Shown: positions 1 through 9,671 of the stretch, piece after piece
Layout of the letters: each line of letters starts with the position of its first letter
Numbering within the stretch: position 1 is the stretch's first letter
Assembly (NCBI RefSeq): GCF_003366055.1
Contig: NZ_CP025544.1
Coordinates: forward strand, 603,278-667,277
Reading direction: 5' to 3'
Length of the DNA stretch: 64,000 nucleotides
Source: Candidatus Chromulinivorax destructor
GTDB taxonomy: Bacteria > Babelota > Babeliae > Babelales > Chromulinivoraceae
The notes under the pieces: model-generated
The model's input: the letters and a program-made list of their open reading frames with translations, nothing else
Told to the model about the DNA's origin: nothing
Databases searched by the model: none
Program-made: the position numbers and the translations under genes

Positions 1-2214
1 ATCACCTACAAATAAACTTTCAAATAGCTTATTAGTATAATCTTGATCAAAATTCAAATCTTTATATGCAGCTGTATTGATAATACCTAATTTTATTCCA
101 TTTTTTTTCATATTCGTAAGAGCTTTTCCACTTATTTGAGCAACAACTTGCTGCAATAATTGATTATAAAGGTCTTTTGTAATACCAACTTCAGGCGTTA
201 CGGTGTTGCCATTTGCTAGCATTTCAAGATATTCTTTGTATGTTTTACCACCACGCAATGCTATAAACAATATTGAATCATCGTCTTCAGCTTGCGTCCC
301 TTTGATATGTTTATGCAACTTTACATACTCAGATTCATTAACAGCTCCCTGAGTACTTTGCTGAGCAATATCCTCAAGCTTCATGAGTTTTACAACATCA
401 TCCATACCAATCATTCCTCCAGATGGGGATTGTATTCCTGCTGGCCCAACAGCTCTCCAACCATCAACAAAAGAATTTTTTGTTGCATTAAAAACTTTAA
501 GCATCGAAGTTGCTGTTACTTGTATTTTTTCTTGTGCGATATAATCTTTCATAGCCTTTATAATTGATGCTGGTATATTTTTACCATCTTCTTGAACTTG
601 CTCATGTATTGCACTCAAATCTTTTTTAATAACTCCAAAATCGATTCCTGCAAACAACTGTAAAAGAGCCGCTCTCATAATTTCAACATTCTCAGGATCT
701 TGCAAATCTTTAAGCTCTTTATTGATAACGACCTTATAGCCTTCTTTTTCATCAAAAAAATATACTGCATTAAATGCAGCCTGAAATGCGCTCATAGGAG
801 CCGGATACAGATTAAGCATAATTTTTTTTGTGCCATCCATTTTAAACTTCATAGATTCAATAATAGAAATAGCTTTATCATACACAGCTTTTGCTGCAAG
901 TATGACTTGTTCTTGTCTATATAAAGTCTGTGTAACATGTGGATATTTATTAGTAAGGGGAACCAATCTATAAACACCTGTACTCACAACTTTTGGTTGC
1001 AAGCAATTTTGCAATTCAACGACTAAATTTGCCCATTGAGCTGATAAAGGATCAATAACAATATCGACTGAAGTACCTTTATACTCATTTGCTTTGACAA
1101 GCCATGCATCACCAAAAGATTCCGGTTTTTTCATAGCTTTTTTTGCATCAAAAGATCCATTAAATAAAGCTATAGCTTCTTGAATTTTATTTTTCTGAGT
1201 TATGCAATAATCGTTTTCAGCGCACAACGTCATAAAATATTGCTTGACTTGCTCTGGTTGCAAATTTCTTTCAAGATTTTTGATCAGACTCGTTGTATCA
1301 CCTTGCTCAGTCATAACAAGGTCGTATAGTTGCTTGCTATTTTTTCCAACAATACTGACCGATTCTTTGTTAACAACTATCTCTAAAGGCATGACAACCT
1401 GGCTGTCTGAAGTTTTAATATCAGCTTGCTTAACTGATGCAACTAAAACTTCAAGATACTCTACATATGATTTTTGATGAGCAATTGCTGTGTCTAAAAT
1501 TGTCTTTGCTTGCTGCCCTATTAAAGTTCCTTGAGTTGAAAGCGGACTTGCTGTTGCAAGCGCACCATTCTCATACGTATCTTTAAACACAAATGTCCAT
1601 TCATGGGCCTGTTGTGATGGAGCTATTATAACTATTTTTTTTGATGCATTATCTGCAACTGGTTTTATATCAACAGCGCGTAAACTTCTCACCTGATCTT
1701 GTATCATTTGGGGCATAATTCGTGCAACATCTAAATTTAAACTAAACATTTTATCGTCTTTATACATAGCTGATTGAGCTAATTTCATATAATCAATAAT
1801 TTGTTGAGGTGTTTTTCCTACGTAGACATCAGGAGCCCATGCAGTTGTTGCAGACAATAAAATAGCATGATTAATAGCTTGGACATAATTATCAGGAGTT
1901 GTATGTGCAGGCGCTACGAGATCTATAAATTTTGAATATTCAAAAAAAGAATCGGTATCATCAGATTCATCAAGATGTTGAATCTCTGTATACACATCTT
2001 TTAATTTTTTATCTTTCAACGCAATTGCTTCACCACAAATAAAAATCAATGCTGGTGATACTATTTTTTCATCTATAATATTTTTTTCATCCAGCATCTG
2101 CGGTAATTTACCAATATTTTTTGGCAAAAGATTGGTATTAAAATTCATTGCTTGGATAGAATGAAAACTAAAAAAAAATAGAAATACATAGAAAACAGAT
2201 GAAAAACTTTTCAT
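1..2214 (-). CDS. Large secreted protein of unknown function, C-terminus cut by the window edge
   Basis: An uninterrupted minus-strand frame starts with ATG at 2212-2214 and runs through the left edge without a stop, giving at least 738 residues. The N-terminus is a clear signal peptide: MKSF, then a Phe/Val-rich core, ending near SIQA before MNFNTN. The rest is soluble and mixed in composition, with no transmembrane segment and no motif I recognise. It lies head-to-head with ybeY across about 140 bp. It may be a periplasmic or exported protein of the large orphan class seen across this window. The function is unknown; reading-frame continuity and the signal peptide make me confident that it is a gene. 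Confidence 0.85.
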   Translation of the reverse strand, partial: MKSFSSVFYVFLFFFSFHSIQAMNFNTNLLPKNIGKLPQMLDEKNIIDEKIVSPALIFICGEAIALKDKKLKDVYTEIQHLDESDDTDSFFEYSKFIDLVAPAHTTPDNYVQAINHAILLSATTAWAPDVYVGKTPQQIIDYMKLAQSAMYKDDKMFSLNLDVARIMPQMIQDQVRSLRAVDIKPVADNASKKIVIIAPSQQAHEWTFVFKDTYENGALATASPLSTQGTLIGQQAKTILDTAIAHQKSYVEYLEVLVASVKQADIKTSDSQVVMPLEIVVNKESVSIVGKNSKQLYDLVMTEQGDTTSLIKNLERNLQPEQVKQYFMTLCAENDYCITQKNKIQEAIALFNGSFDAKKAMKKPESFGDAWLVKANEYKGTSVDIVIDPLSAQWANLVVELQNCLQPKVVSTGVYRLVPLTNKYPHVTQTLYRQEQVILAAKAVYDKAISIIESMKFKMDGTKKIMLNLYPAPMSAFQAAFNAVYFFDEKEGYKVVINKELKDLQDPENVEIMRAALLQLFAGIDFGVIKKDLSAIHEQVQEDGKNIPASIIKAMKDYIAQEKIQVTATSMLKVFNATKNSFVDGWRAVGPAGIQSPSGGMIGMDDVVKLMKLEDIAQQSTQGAVNESEYVKLHKHIKGTQAEDDDSILFIALRGGKTYKEYLEMLANGNTVTPEVGITKDLYNQLLQQVVAQISGKALTNMKKNGIKLGIINTAAYKDLNFDQDYTNKLFESLFVGD

Positions 2215-2353
2215 GACTTACAATCCTTGATCAATTTAAATTCGTATAAATGTAGGGTAATCTTTACTCTTTTGTACTACAAAATATTTTTAATTGTAAA
2301 GATTCTTACAAGATCTACTTTAATTAAAAAAAGAGCTAGGCTATAATAAAAAT

Positions 2354-2818
2354 ATGATAAACCTTACCAGCAAACTTAAAAACCTCAATTTCGATACAGA
2401 ATCATACAAAGTACAAGCACAAAAAGCTTTACAAGCTCTTGGCTATGGTGACTTTGATCTTGGTATTTTGTTGACAACAAATGCTACGATTAAAAAATAT
2501 AATGCGACGTATCGAGATAAAGACAAAGCAACAGACGTGCTCTCATTTCCATTTCATCATATTCCTGCAGGAACAAAAATCAAACCTACCTGCGATGATG
2601 ATAAAAATCTTGGCGATATGATTATATCAATAGAGTATGTACAAGCTGCGGCAAAAAAATTAAATACCACGTTTGAAAAGCGTATGAATCGCTTACTCAT
2701 TCATGGTATTTGTCATTTACTTGGTTATGATCACATTGAAGATGATGAATTTAAAATCATGATCAAAAAAGAAAAATCTCTTGCAAAGTCAATCGATCTA
2801 GATTGCTCCTGGGAGTAA
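2354..2818 (+). CDS. ybeY: Endoribonuclease YbeY (rRNA maturation factor)
   Basis: This is a 154-residue protein of normal YbeY length. The family's metal-binding signature H-G-x-x-H-x-x-G-Y-D-H is present near residues 117-127 (HGICHLLGYDH), as is the conserved TDVLSFPF segment. YbeY is a single-strand-specific RNase needed for 16S 3' end processing and ribosome quality control. The start has no visible Shine-Dalgarno. Instead a TATAAT sits at 2342-2347, six bases before the ATG, so the message may be leaderless. The 3' end overlaps the convergent gene at 2798 by about 20 bp. Confidence 0.93.
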   Translation: MINLTSKLKNLNFDTESYKVQAQKALQALGYGDFDLGILLTTNATIKKYNATYRDKDKATDVLSFPFHHIPAGTKIKPTCDDDKNLGDMIISIEYVQAAAKKLNTTFEKRMNRLLIHGICHLLGYDHIEDDEFKIMIKKEKSLAKSIDLDCSWE

Positions 2819-4528
2819 GAACGGATACGTTCTATACATTCGCAAAATAGTATTAAATTTTTGTTCATACATCAGATCATCTGATGCTAATTCTGCAATG
2901 TCTTGCTGCATCAACATCGCATAATCTATCGGCAATATTTCAGATTTTTTCTGTAATTGCCAAAGTAAAAAAGAAAGATGCCCTTCTTGCTCAAAAGATT
3001 TTTGCTTGCCAATAGCGCTATTTACAAATATTTCTATATCACGCATAAGATGACAAATTGGTTCATAAAAACTTGTATAGTACGCTTTTTTAGATGCAAA
3101 AAAAGATGCACCAGAAAGTGTTATTACCGGAAACATCGCAACTAATCCAATCATTAACTGATTTTCTTCATATAAAGTATTAACCGCTCGTTGCAATTCT
3201 ACAATTGGACTAAAAACGCTTCGCTCCAAAGCTGGAAAAATTTCTGTTAAATTTGCTTTTGGATATGATAAAATAATGCTATCTTTTGCTGCTACACGCA
3301 AACGCAAAGCTTCACGTTGCTCAAGAGTCATTCCATCAAAAATTTGTTGATTGACTTCATTCATATTTACACCAACAACTCCTTGCGCAAAACTGTTTTT
3401 TTCTTGAGTAGTAAATAAGCCAAATATATCCATCTTTCTGCCCACATATGAAGTTGCTTGGCCTATATACTTAGAACTTTCATCAACAAGCGCCTCAACA
3501 TCCGAAACATCAGCCCCTCGAGCTGGAGCAGAACTATCACCTTGGACAAGCAAAGCATGCAGTATTTGCTCTTCTCGTTGCGTATCAAGTAACTGATTAT
3601 TTTTTTGACCTGAGAGAGTATTCATCATTTTTACCACAGGACGCTCTACTTTTGTATTCCAAAAATCTTGTACTGACTGGCATGCCCCATCAATGCAAGC
3701 ATGTACATCATCTTTATACAACATATAAGCAATAACACATGCGCATGTTGCAGCAACAGTCGATGCATAAGCAACCTGATTTCGCTTAAAATGATGTGCA
3801 GGTTGACACGTAATATAGCTTGATGACATGTTTTTACTCAGATCATAAAAACTTTCAGCTGTATTAATAATAACTGAATAAATATCAAGATTGTTTTTAC
3901 CTAAAGGACGATCTAAAAAAGATTCATGAATCTGGACAACTGTCATAACTGTTTTTTCAAACGAATCTTTATCTGGTGCCTGCAAGAGCATTTTTTTAGT
4001 TTGTTTAATAACACCAATACATGTATATGTTTGAGCAGAAAGAGATTCAAGATTTTTAATTGCATCTTGTATCGTGTCAATATAGGAAGCATCATGAAAC
4101 CAACGAGTTATATTTTTATCTAAAAAATCTCGCTTTTCATAAAATAGTTCTGCTTTCCAGTATGCAAGAGCACGACTATGCTTTTCAGCTTTATACAGCA
4201 TTTTATTTTCAAGAGAACTAAGTAAACACAAATAAACTTTTGCACCAAGAATAGATTGTATTTCAACAATATTTGGTGACGATTCTGTTAAAAAAAATGA
4301 ACAAAATTTTAATGAATGGATAAGGTCATATAATTCTTGCATCGAACTTTCAGAATGAACTGATGCAGAAATATCTTGAACTGCGATCGCAGCTTCAAGC
4401 AATGATTGATTTTCAATCATCTTTAATTTTTGATGTAAAAGCCCATCTAATGAATCTGCGTAAAGCGCATCTAATCGCAATGGTTGAAAACTCACGATAG
4501 CTAATAAAAAAACCAGAACATATGTCAT
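2798..4528 (-). CDS. Secreted/membrane protein of unknown function (576 aa)
   Basis: The frame is complete, with a strong AGAGGAG Shine-Dalgarno just before the ATG at 4528. Residues 1-22 look like a signal peptide (MTYVLVFLLAIVSFQPLRLDA). A first internal hydrophobic segment follows KRNQVAYAS (about residue 255-270, Cys-containing), and a second lies in the C-terminal third (LMIGLVAMFPVITLSGASFF). The remainder is helical and charged. I recognise no family. Its plan, a signal peptide then a long helical domain then a Cys-containing membrane segment, resembles the smaller protein at 5144-5938. It converges on ybeY with a short tail-to-tail overlap. Confidence 0.8.
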   Translation of the reverse strand: MTYVLVFLLAIVSFQPLRLDALYADSLDGLLHQKLKMIENQSLLEAAIAVQDISASVHSESSMQELYDLIHSLKFCSFFLTESSPNIVEIQSILGAKVYLCLLSSLENKMLYKAEKHSRALAYWKAELFYEKRDFLDKNITRWFHDASYIDTIQDAIKNLESLSAQTYTCIGVIKQTKKMLLQAPDKDSFEKTVMTVVQIHESFLDRPLGKNNLDIYSVIINTAESFYDLSKNMSSSYITCQPAHHFKRNQVAYASTVAATCACVIAYMLYKDDVHACIDGACQSVQDFWNTKVERPVVKMMNTLSGQKNNQLLDTQREEQILHALLVQGDSSAPARGADVSDVEALVDESSKYIGQATSYVGRKMDIFGLFTTQEKNSFAQGVVGVNMNEVNQQIFDGMTLEQREALRLRVAAKDSIILSYPKANLTEIFPALERSVFSPIVELQRAVNTLYEENQLMIGLVAMFPVITLSGASFFASKKAYYTSFYEPICHLMRDIEIFVNSAIGKQKSFEQEGHLSFLLWQLQKKSEILPIDYAMLMQQDIAELASDDLMYEQKFNTILRMYRTYPFLLPGAI

Positions 4529-5143
4529 AAAACTCCTCTACTTTACTTACATTTTATTATATGAATTTTATCACTACCTGTATGTAGTATACGATGTTTG
4601 CTAATAAAGCAAATTGGCAAGCTTAAAATTTATCTAAAAAATATATTTTAAGCACCATTGTAATAACCTTATTTTGCGATTTTTACAAAAATTACAACCA
4701 TCTTTTTTGTAGATTTTTTATTTCAATTTTGCAGGTATTTTATTAAAAAAGAGCATATTTTACTTAATTACTGCAATAAACAAGATACTCATTTTAAAAA
4801 ATAGCTCATCAATATCATCTGACAACCAAGTAATAAGACAATACGAAATGTTAAAAACAGTCTGCTAACAACCTGTCAAAGCAATAATTCAATATGAAAT
4901 TTTATTTTTTTTTGTAGTTGACCATAAAGAAATCATGTGATAAACCAAGATGACAATGGCTGTGTAATAAGAAAGGATTTTCCATGAAATAATCTCAGCT
5001 TTTATTATTTTTTACCACATAAAAAATAATTTAATGATAAAAGGCAATACAACAAATTTTACATGCAAGGTGTTTACAATTACCTGTAAAATATTCCACC
5101 TTATTCATAATAGAAATCAGAATTTATATAGAAAGAATACTCT
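4529..5143. other. AT-rich intergenic region between divergent orphan genes
   Basis: About 615 bp without a credible ORF. It separates the divergent genes at 4528 and 5144 and must hold both promoters. It is very AT-rich with several homopolymer runs. I see only imperfect inverted repeats (for example around 5057-5090) and no convincing -35/-10 pair, RNA gene or mobile-element end. Confidence 0.5.
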
Positions 5144-5938
5144 ATGAAAATGTATTATATCTACCTTATCCTTCTATGTTCAAACGCTATTGTGTATCCT
5201 GTAATTGAAGATAAATATACACAGCAAACTATCGAACATATTGATAAACTCATGGCAGAATTGAGTAAAAGACTTGAAGTTTACCACTGCCCACCAATGC
5301 CTCAAATTACTATCAACCAAAGCGTATCAAGCGATCATTCATCAGCCCATCAAAGCGCTCAGTATCAAAAAACAACGAATGATCTCCTCCAATTTAATGA
5401 ACAAAGCCAAAAAACAATACAAACATATATATCAAGTAGCATTGACAGCTGTAAAGGTGTTATAGCAAATATTGCTGCATTTATAAGCAACAACAAAATA
5501 AAATGCTCATGCGCAGGTCTTGCAACGGTATACGGTTATATTGGTTATCAAATTTACAGCAGGCAGCAAATTCTTACGACCGCTTCATCATGGAACAGCT
5601 GGAGAAATAATTGTAGCTTTGAAGAATTTATGAGTTATTCTGCGCAAAATATTGGCGATGATCTTATTTATGAAATTCAAACGCGTTATGCTGACCCTGA
5701 AAATCCTACCAATTTTATCTACTCATTAGTTGAATTTTCAAAAAATTTAGCTTATGAAATTAAAAATGCTGAAGAATTACTTACTATCTACACGTGGCTT
5801 GAAAGAGTTCGATGTTCACACTTATTTTTTGTTGATGCAGCAACGATTGCAACGGCACAAGCAAAATTACATAAATTGTTATTTATTAAGCATATTTTTG
5901 CAACCTGGTATGCAAACTATAAAATAGAAAAAAATTAA
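5144..5938 (+). CDS. Secreted/membrane orphan protein (264 aa)
   Basis: The N-terminus MKMYYIYLILLCSNAIVYP looks like a signal peptide or anchor. The region up to about residue 115 is polar and Gln/Ser-rich. A hydrophobic stretch with two cysteines follows (KCSCAGLATVYGYIGYQIYS, near residues 123-142), and then an aromatic, helical C-terminal half. No family is recognised. The layout is similar to the larger neighbour at 2798-4528, so the two may be distant relatives or share a cellular location. A strong hairpin terminator follows the stop at 5957-5991. Confidence 0.75.
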   Translation: MKMYYIYLILLCSNAIVYPVIEDKYTQQTIEHIDKLMAELSKRLEVYHCPPMPQITINQSVSSDHSSAHQSAQYQKTTNDLLQFNEQSQKTIQTYISSSIDSCKGVIANIAAFISNNKIKCSCAGLATVYGYIGYQIYSRQQILTTASSWNSWRNNCSFEEFMSYSAQNIGDDLIYEIQTRYADPENPTNFIYSLVEFSKNLAYEIKNAEELLTIYTWLERVRCSHLFFVDAATIATAQAKLHKLLFIKHIFATWYANYKIEKN

Positions 5939-5956
5939 ATAAATTTTTTATAACGA

Positions 5957-5991
5957 AAAAAGGGATGTGCAAAATAGGCACATCCCTTTTT
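5957..5991. terminator. Bidirectional rho-independent terminator
   Basis: A perfect 10-bp stem AGGGATGTGC / GCACATCCCT with a 7-base loop is flanked by A-run and T-run, so it can end both the plus gene at 5938 and the minus gsp-mlaD operon ending at 6004. Confidence 0.9.
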
Positions 5992-6003
5992 CATTTCTTA
6001 TGA

Positions 6004-7602
6004 CTATACGTTAACGTATAATCCAAATTTCGATAGAAGATACTTCATATCATCGTCACCGAATCGTATACCAAGACCCCAAAAGGCATTAGCATTCGTC
6101 TGACTCACAAAGTCATCGGCACCAAATACAAAGTACAAGTTGTTCAAGAAGAATATTCTATTCATCCATTTTAAATGTGGTCGTCGATCACACATGTCAT
6201 AACGCTGTAAGCCTTTAAAATCAAATGCTTCAAGCGTGGTTGTCCATGCAATTTTTTCGTTTGAGAATGGAATATAATAATCTGCTCCAACACCAAATGC
6301 GCCTTCAAATAAACCAAATCTGACTGCTATATCTCGGTAAATTTTACCAAACTGAAAACCAAAAGCCATAGGATTTCGTTCTCTTATAAGCTTTTCAGGC
6401 GCAAATGCGAACTTATTGCGAGCTGCATCATCAGTTGTTCCAATTTCAGGAAGCTCTGCATAATCTAAGATTCTACCTTTTTCATCAAAATAACTTTCAT
6501 ACACAAAATGACGACTTAAAAATCCTTTTTCTGAAGCAACAATTTGTGCTAAATAAAAGAAACTATCAGAAGTATGTATACGAATGTTAAAGTAACCTTT
6601 TGAATCAGCATAAGCGTAATTATCGACAGGACGATGCATCGATTCTGAATGGCAATCAAAAATAATACCCAAGGTCTGAAACTTTGATAGATAATTTTTC
6701 ATACCAGTCACTGCATCTTTAATATCACGATACATTTCATCTTCGTTGACCAGTTTTCCTAGTAAACCACGTCCTTCATCAATTTTTTCAATAACAGAAC
6801 TCATACTTGCAAAACCATCAGTTGCCTCTTGTGCTGCTGATTCAAATGAAGAAGCAGAGCTACCTAAATGATCTGCTATACGGCTAAAATCAGATTCAAC
6901 TCGCGTTGAAAGCCTGTTAATATGCTCTGTTAAAGACGGCATATCTTGTCGTAAAGTACGGGCGAAATCTTGAAAATCAGCAATCATTGACTGCATGTTA
7001 TCTTCATTATTTGTTGCAACGATATTTAATGAGTTTGCAAGGCTGTTGAATTTCTCTGCCGCCATTGACATGTTTTCAAGCATCATTCTCAGCTGATCAC
7101 CACGTTCAGCGCTATTAAAAGAATCTTTTAAACTATCGGTTATTTGTTCAACATGTGTTGCAATATTACTAAATTTAAACAGAAGCTCATCCATAGAAAC
7201 AGATTCACGGCCAGACTTAGCAAGCGATGACCCTGGAACTAAACATGGTAGTAGCGGATCGCCAGGTATAACTTCTAAATACTTAGTACCAATAAGCCCA
7301 TCTTGCCGAACGATTGCATAGGCATTGTCATACAATCTATATTTTTCATTAACCATAATAGTTGCACGTGCTTTATGATATGGTTCAGTTAAAACAAGGC
7401 TTTCGATCCAACCTACTTTAACACCCGCCATCTTAACTTCTGCCTTGCGAGACAAACCTGCAACATCATCAAATGAAATATTATACGCAACATAACCTGA
7501 TGAATTAAAACGAAAAGCTCCGATTCCTAGAATCATGAACATGAAAACTGCTAGTGCAACGACAACAAAAATTCCTACTTTTGTTTCTGTGTTTATTTGC
7601 AA
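6004..7602 (-). CDS. mlaD: MlaD/MCE-domain lipid transport protein with a beta-rich C-terminal domain
   Basis: The N-terminus (KVGIFVVVALAVFMFMILGIG) is the single anchor of MCE proteins. An MCE domain follows: SFDDVAGLSRKAEVKMAGVK at roughly residues 43-62, then DGLIGTKYLEV. MCE proteins form hexamers that carry phospholipids between inner and outer membranes. A helical region runs to about residue 310. The last 220 residues are beta-strand-like with many aromatic/Gly alternations (FGVGADYYIPF, AFWGLGIRFG) and may form an outer-membrane or barrel-like domain. It starts 15 bp after gspK and is the last gene of the gsp operon. The family call is firm. The exact symbol is by resemblance, and the C-terminal assignment is inference. 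Confidence 0.85.
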   Translation of the reverse strand: MQINTETKVGIFVVVALAVFMFMILGIGAFRFNSSGYVAYNISFDDVAGLSRKAEVKMAGVKVGWIESLVLTEPYHKARATIMVNEKYRLYDNAYAIVRQDGLIGTKYLEVIPGDPLLPCLVPGSSLAKSGRESVSMDELLFKFSNIATHVEQITDSLKDSFNSAERGDQLRMMLENMSMAAEKFNSLANSLNIVATNNEDNMQSMIADFQDFARTLRQDMPSLTEHINRLSTRVESDFSRIADHLGSSASSFESAAQEATDGFASMSSVIEKIDEGRGLLGKLVNEDEMYRDIKDAVTGMKNYLSKFQTLGIIFDCHSESMHRPVDNYAYADSKGYFNIRIHTSDSFFYLAQIVASEKGFLSRHFVYESYFDEKGRILDYAELPEIGTTDDAARNKFAFAPEKLIRERNPMAFGFQFGKIYRDIAVRFGLFEGAFGVGADYYIPFSNEKIAWTTTLEAFDFKGLQRYDMCDRRPHLKWMNRIFFLNNLYFVFGADDFVSQTNANAFWGLGIRFGDDDMKYLLSKFGLYVNV

Positions 7603-7617
7603 AGTCTTGCTCCAATC

Positions 7618-8697
7618 CTAGACTTGATATGTTTTTATTACATCATATATAATAGCACCATCTGGCAATCTTTTTTGTTTTAAGATCGCAAAAACCTGCG
7701 CTATTACATCCTCTTTTGAGACAGTGGCCATAACTGAAAACACAGTCGATGAAAACTGTGTTGCAAGCAAACCTTTTACTGAATCAGGGATTTTATCATA
7801 TGGGATTCCATATAATTCTTTGAGTGCTGCATCCCAATCTTTTTGCCAATTTGATTCTTGTTTAAAAGAAGATATATCTATTTTTTCTTCTTTTTTTTCA
7901 AGTATACCATTTTTCTCATTTTTTTGCGCTATGTCTAATAACACGCAAACAGATGGTGAAAATAACCACGGTTGTAGTACATCACTCTCATGAGCAACAG
8001 TGAAGATATCCATTAAAAATATTTTTTTATTACGAGCATTATCTGCTTGGTCAACTGACCCCTTACTATAAAAAATTGCATCTGCAAAACATGTTGAAAA
8101 TTCTTTAATTGTAAGTAATTCAGTGACATCATTAAGAGGAGATTTTCTTTGCTTCATGTGATCTATAAAGGGTTGCAACAGGGATGGCTTTTCTGTTATT
8201 TTTGCAATTCTATCAAATAACCACGTTGCAAAAACTTTCCGATCTTTACCTGCAACACCTTCATCATAAAACTTTTGCTGCACAAGATCATACAACCCAT
8301 TAATATTAATTTTTCCTGATTCAGCAAAAAAGGTCAAGTTAATGACAACTGGAAAGTTTTTTTCAATTTCTTCAAAATTAAATTTTTGCCCATCATTTCG
8401 CACCGCTAAAAATTTTTCAAGAGTTTTTTTTACAGGATCAATAGGAGCTTTTTTTTCAGACGATTCAGACTGTTTATTTGTATCATTTTTACCTAACTCA
8501 TCAGCTGAAATAGATAAATAACTTTGAGCTATAGCAACACAATTAACCGTAAAGTCTTGTAATTTTTCTCGCTGCAAAAGAGCTGATGATAATTTTTTAT
8601 GGGTAATTCCTTTGATCATGAACATTGATACGAGGGTTGCGCACAGCGCTAACATCGAAAATGTAATAAAAAGAATATAACCTTTTTGCTGTGTCAT
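7618..8697 (-). CDS. gspK: Type II secretion minor pseudopilin GspK-like
   Basis: The 359-residue protein begins MTQQKGYILFITFSMLALCATL, a pseudopilin-type N-terminus. The segment FFAESGKININGLYD (near residue 130) matches the GspK feature in which an E-x-G-K-I-N-x-N motif follows the first beta strand. A helical region then follows, as in the large GspK insertion domain. GspK caps the pseudopilus tip together with GspI and GspJ. An AAAAGGT Shine-Dalgarno precedes the ATG. It lies downstream of gspJ and 15 bp upstream of mlaD on the same strand. The central region contains low-complexity Lys/Glu/Ser. Confidence 0.82.
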   Translation of the reverse strand: MTQQKGYILFITFSMLALCATLVSMFMIKGITHKKLSSALLQREKLQDFTVNCVAIAQSYLSISADELGKNDTNKQSESSEKKAPIDPVKKTLEKFLAVRNDGQKFNFEEIEKNFPVVINLTFFAESGKININGLYDLVQQKFYDEGVAGKDRKVFATWLFDRIAKITEKPSLLQPFIDHMKQRKSPLNDVTELLTIKEFSTCFADAIFYSKGSVDQADNARNKKIFLMDIFTVAHESDVLQPWLFSPSVCVLLDIAQKNEKNGILEKKEEKIDISSFKQESNWQKDWDAALKELYGIPYDKIPDSVKGLLATQFSSTVFSVMATVSKEDVIAQVFAILKQKRLPDGAIIYDVIKTYQV

Positions 8698-8768
8698 GAT
8701 GTTACCTTTTATAGTTAACGAATACTGTAATCCTTACTTTATTTTACACTTTTAACAAACAAAAAAGC

Positions 8769-9671
8769 CTATTTTTTCGTTGCAGCCCTTATAGCAAATA
8801 TGCTTTTAGGAGCATTATCAACCGTTGATGGAATAGAAAAGCCTAGCGTACAAGTTTGTTCTTTTTGTTGTAAAGTTTGCCCAAATGTAATTTTCATTTC
8901 GATAAATTTAGGTACCGGTGCGCCCCCTAAGTCTTCTAATGTATCTTCTTTATCAGCTTGATCACCAGGATTGATTTTTTTTTCGACAGATTTTTCTGCA
9001 CTTTCTGCAGGTTGCCATTGCTTGACAAGACGAACAATAGGGGCAAGTTCTTCTTGTTTCTCTTGCTCACCTTCTTTGGTTTTTTCTGCACGAAACTGTT
9101 TATTTAAAACAACTCTGTCTACTAAATGGTAAGATAATTCTAACGATTTAATCCCTGTTATCAATTCATAAAACTTACCTGACTGCAATGATTTTTCATC
9201 AATTAATTCAGTTGCAGGAGAGATTTCTTTTCTCATTAACCTGAAAAGATTTTCATGTGCTGGATCTGGCTGCAAGGCATAAACAACACGAACAAAACGA
9301 TCAGTTATTTTTTCATATGATTGCAAAGGATTTGTTGTCAAAAAAGTTAAGAAGTCTAGTTGCTCACCTTTATTAACACTATAAAAATAAAAGCTGCGTT
9401 TTTTAAATTCTTTTGATACTGGTTTTTTTTCTTGTTGCGCCTGCAAATTTTCAAGCTCAGCTTGTTTAAACCATATTGATGTTAAGCCAGCAACGTCTTT
9501 TTCAAATCTGCTTTGTAATGTTATGATTTGGCTATCTTGAAAAACAAATCGCTGAACTCTTTGCATATTGCGCGAAGTTTGATTATAAATCTCAAATAAA
9601 CATGTCATGATTATCGTTGAAACAGCCATAACAATAATAATTTCTAGCATCGAAAAACCAGGTGACTTCAT
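8769..9671 (-). CDS. gspJ: Type II secretion pseudopilin GspJ-like
   Basis: The N-terminus MKSPGFSMLEIIIVMAVSTI is a classic prepilin peptidase site (G|FSMLE) followed by a hydrophobic helix, so the protein is processed and methylated by PilD-type peptidase. At 300 aa it is longer than typical GspJ because of a charged Lys/Glu-rich insertion near residues 200-245. The position between gspI and gspK, and its size, fit GspJ. The start overlaps the gspI stop by four bases (ATGA), implying translational coupling. Beyond the N-terminus identity is low, so the J assignment rests mainly on gene order. Confidence 0.78.
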   Translation of the reverse strand: MKSPGFSMLEIIIVMAVSTIIMTCLFEIYNQTSRNMQRVQRFVFQDSQIITLQSRFEKDVAGLTSIWFKQAELENLQAQQEKKPVSKEFKKRSFYFYSVNKGEQLDFLTFLTTNPLQSYEKITDRFVRVVYALQPDPAHENLFRLMRKEISPATELIDEKSLQSGKFYELITGIKSLELSYHLVDRVVLNKQFRAEKTKEGEQEKQEELAPIVRLVKQWQPAESAEKSVEKKINPGDQADKEDTLEDLGGAPVPKFIEMKITFGQTLQQKEQTCTLGFSIPSTVDNAPKSIFAIRAATKK

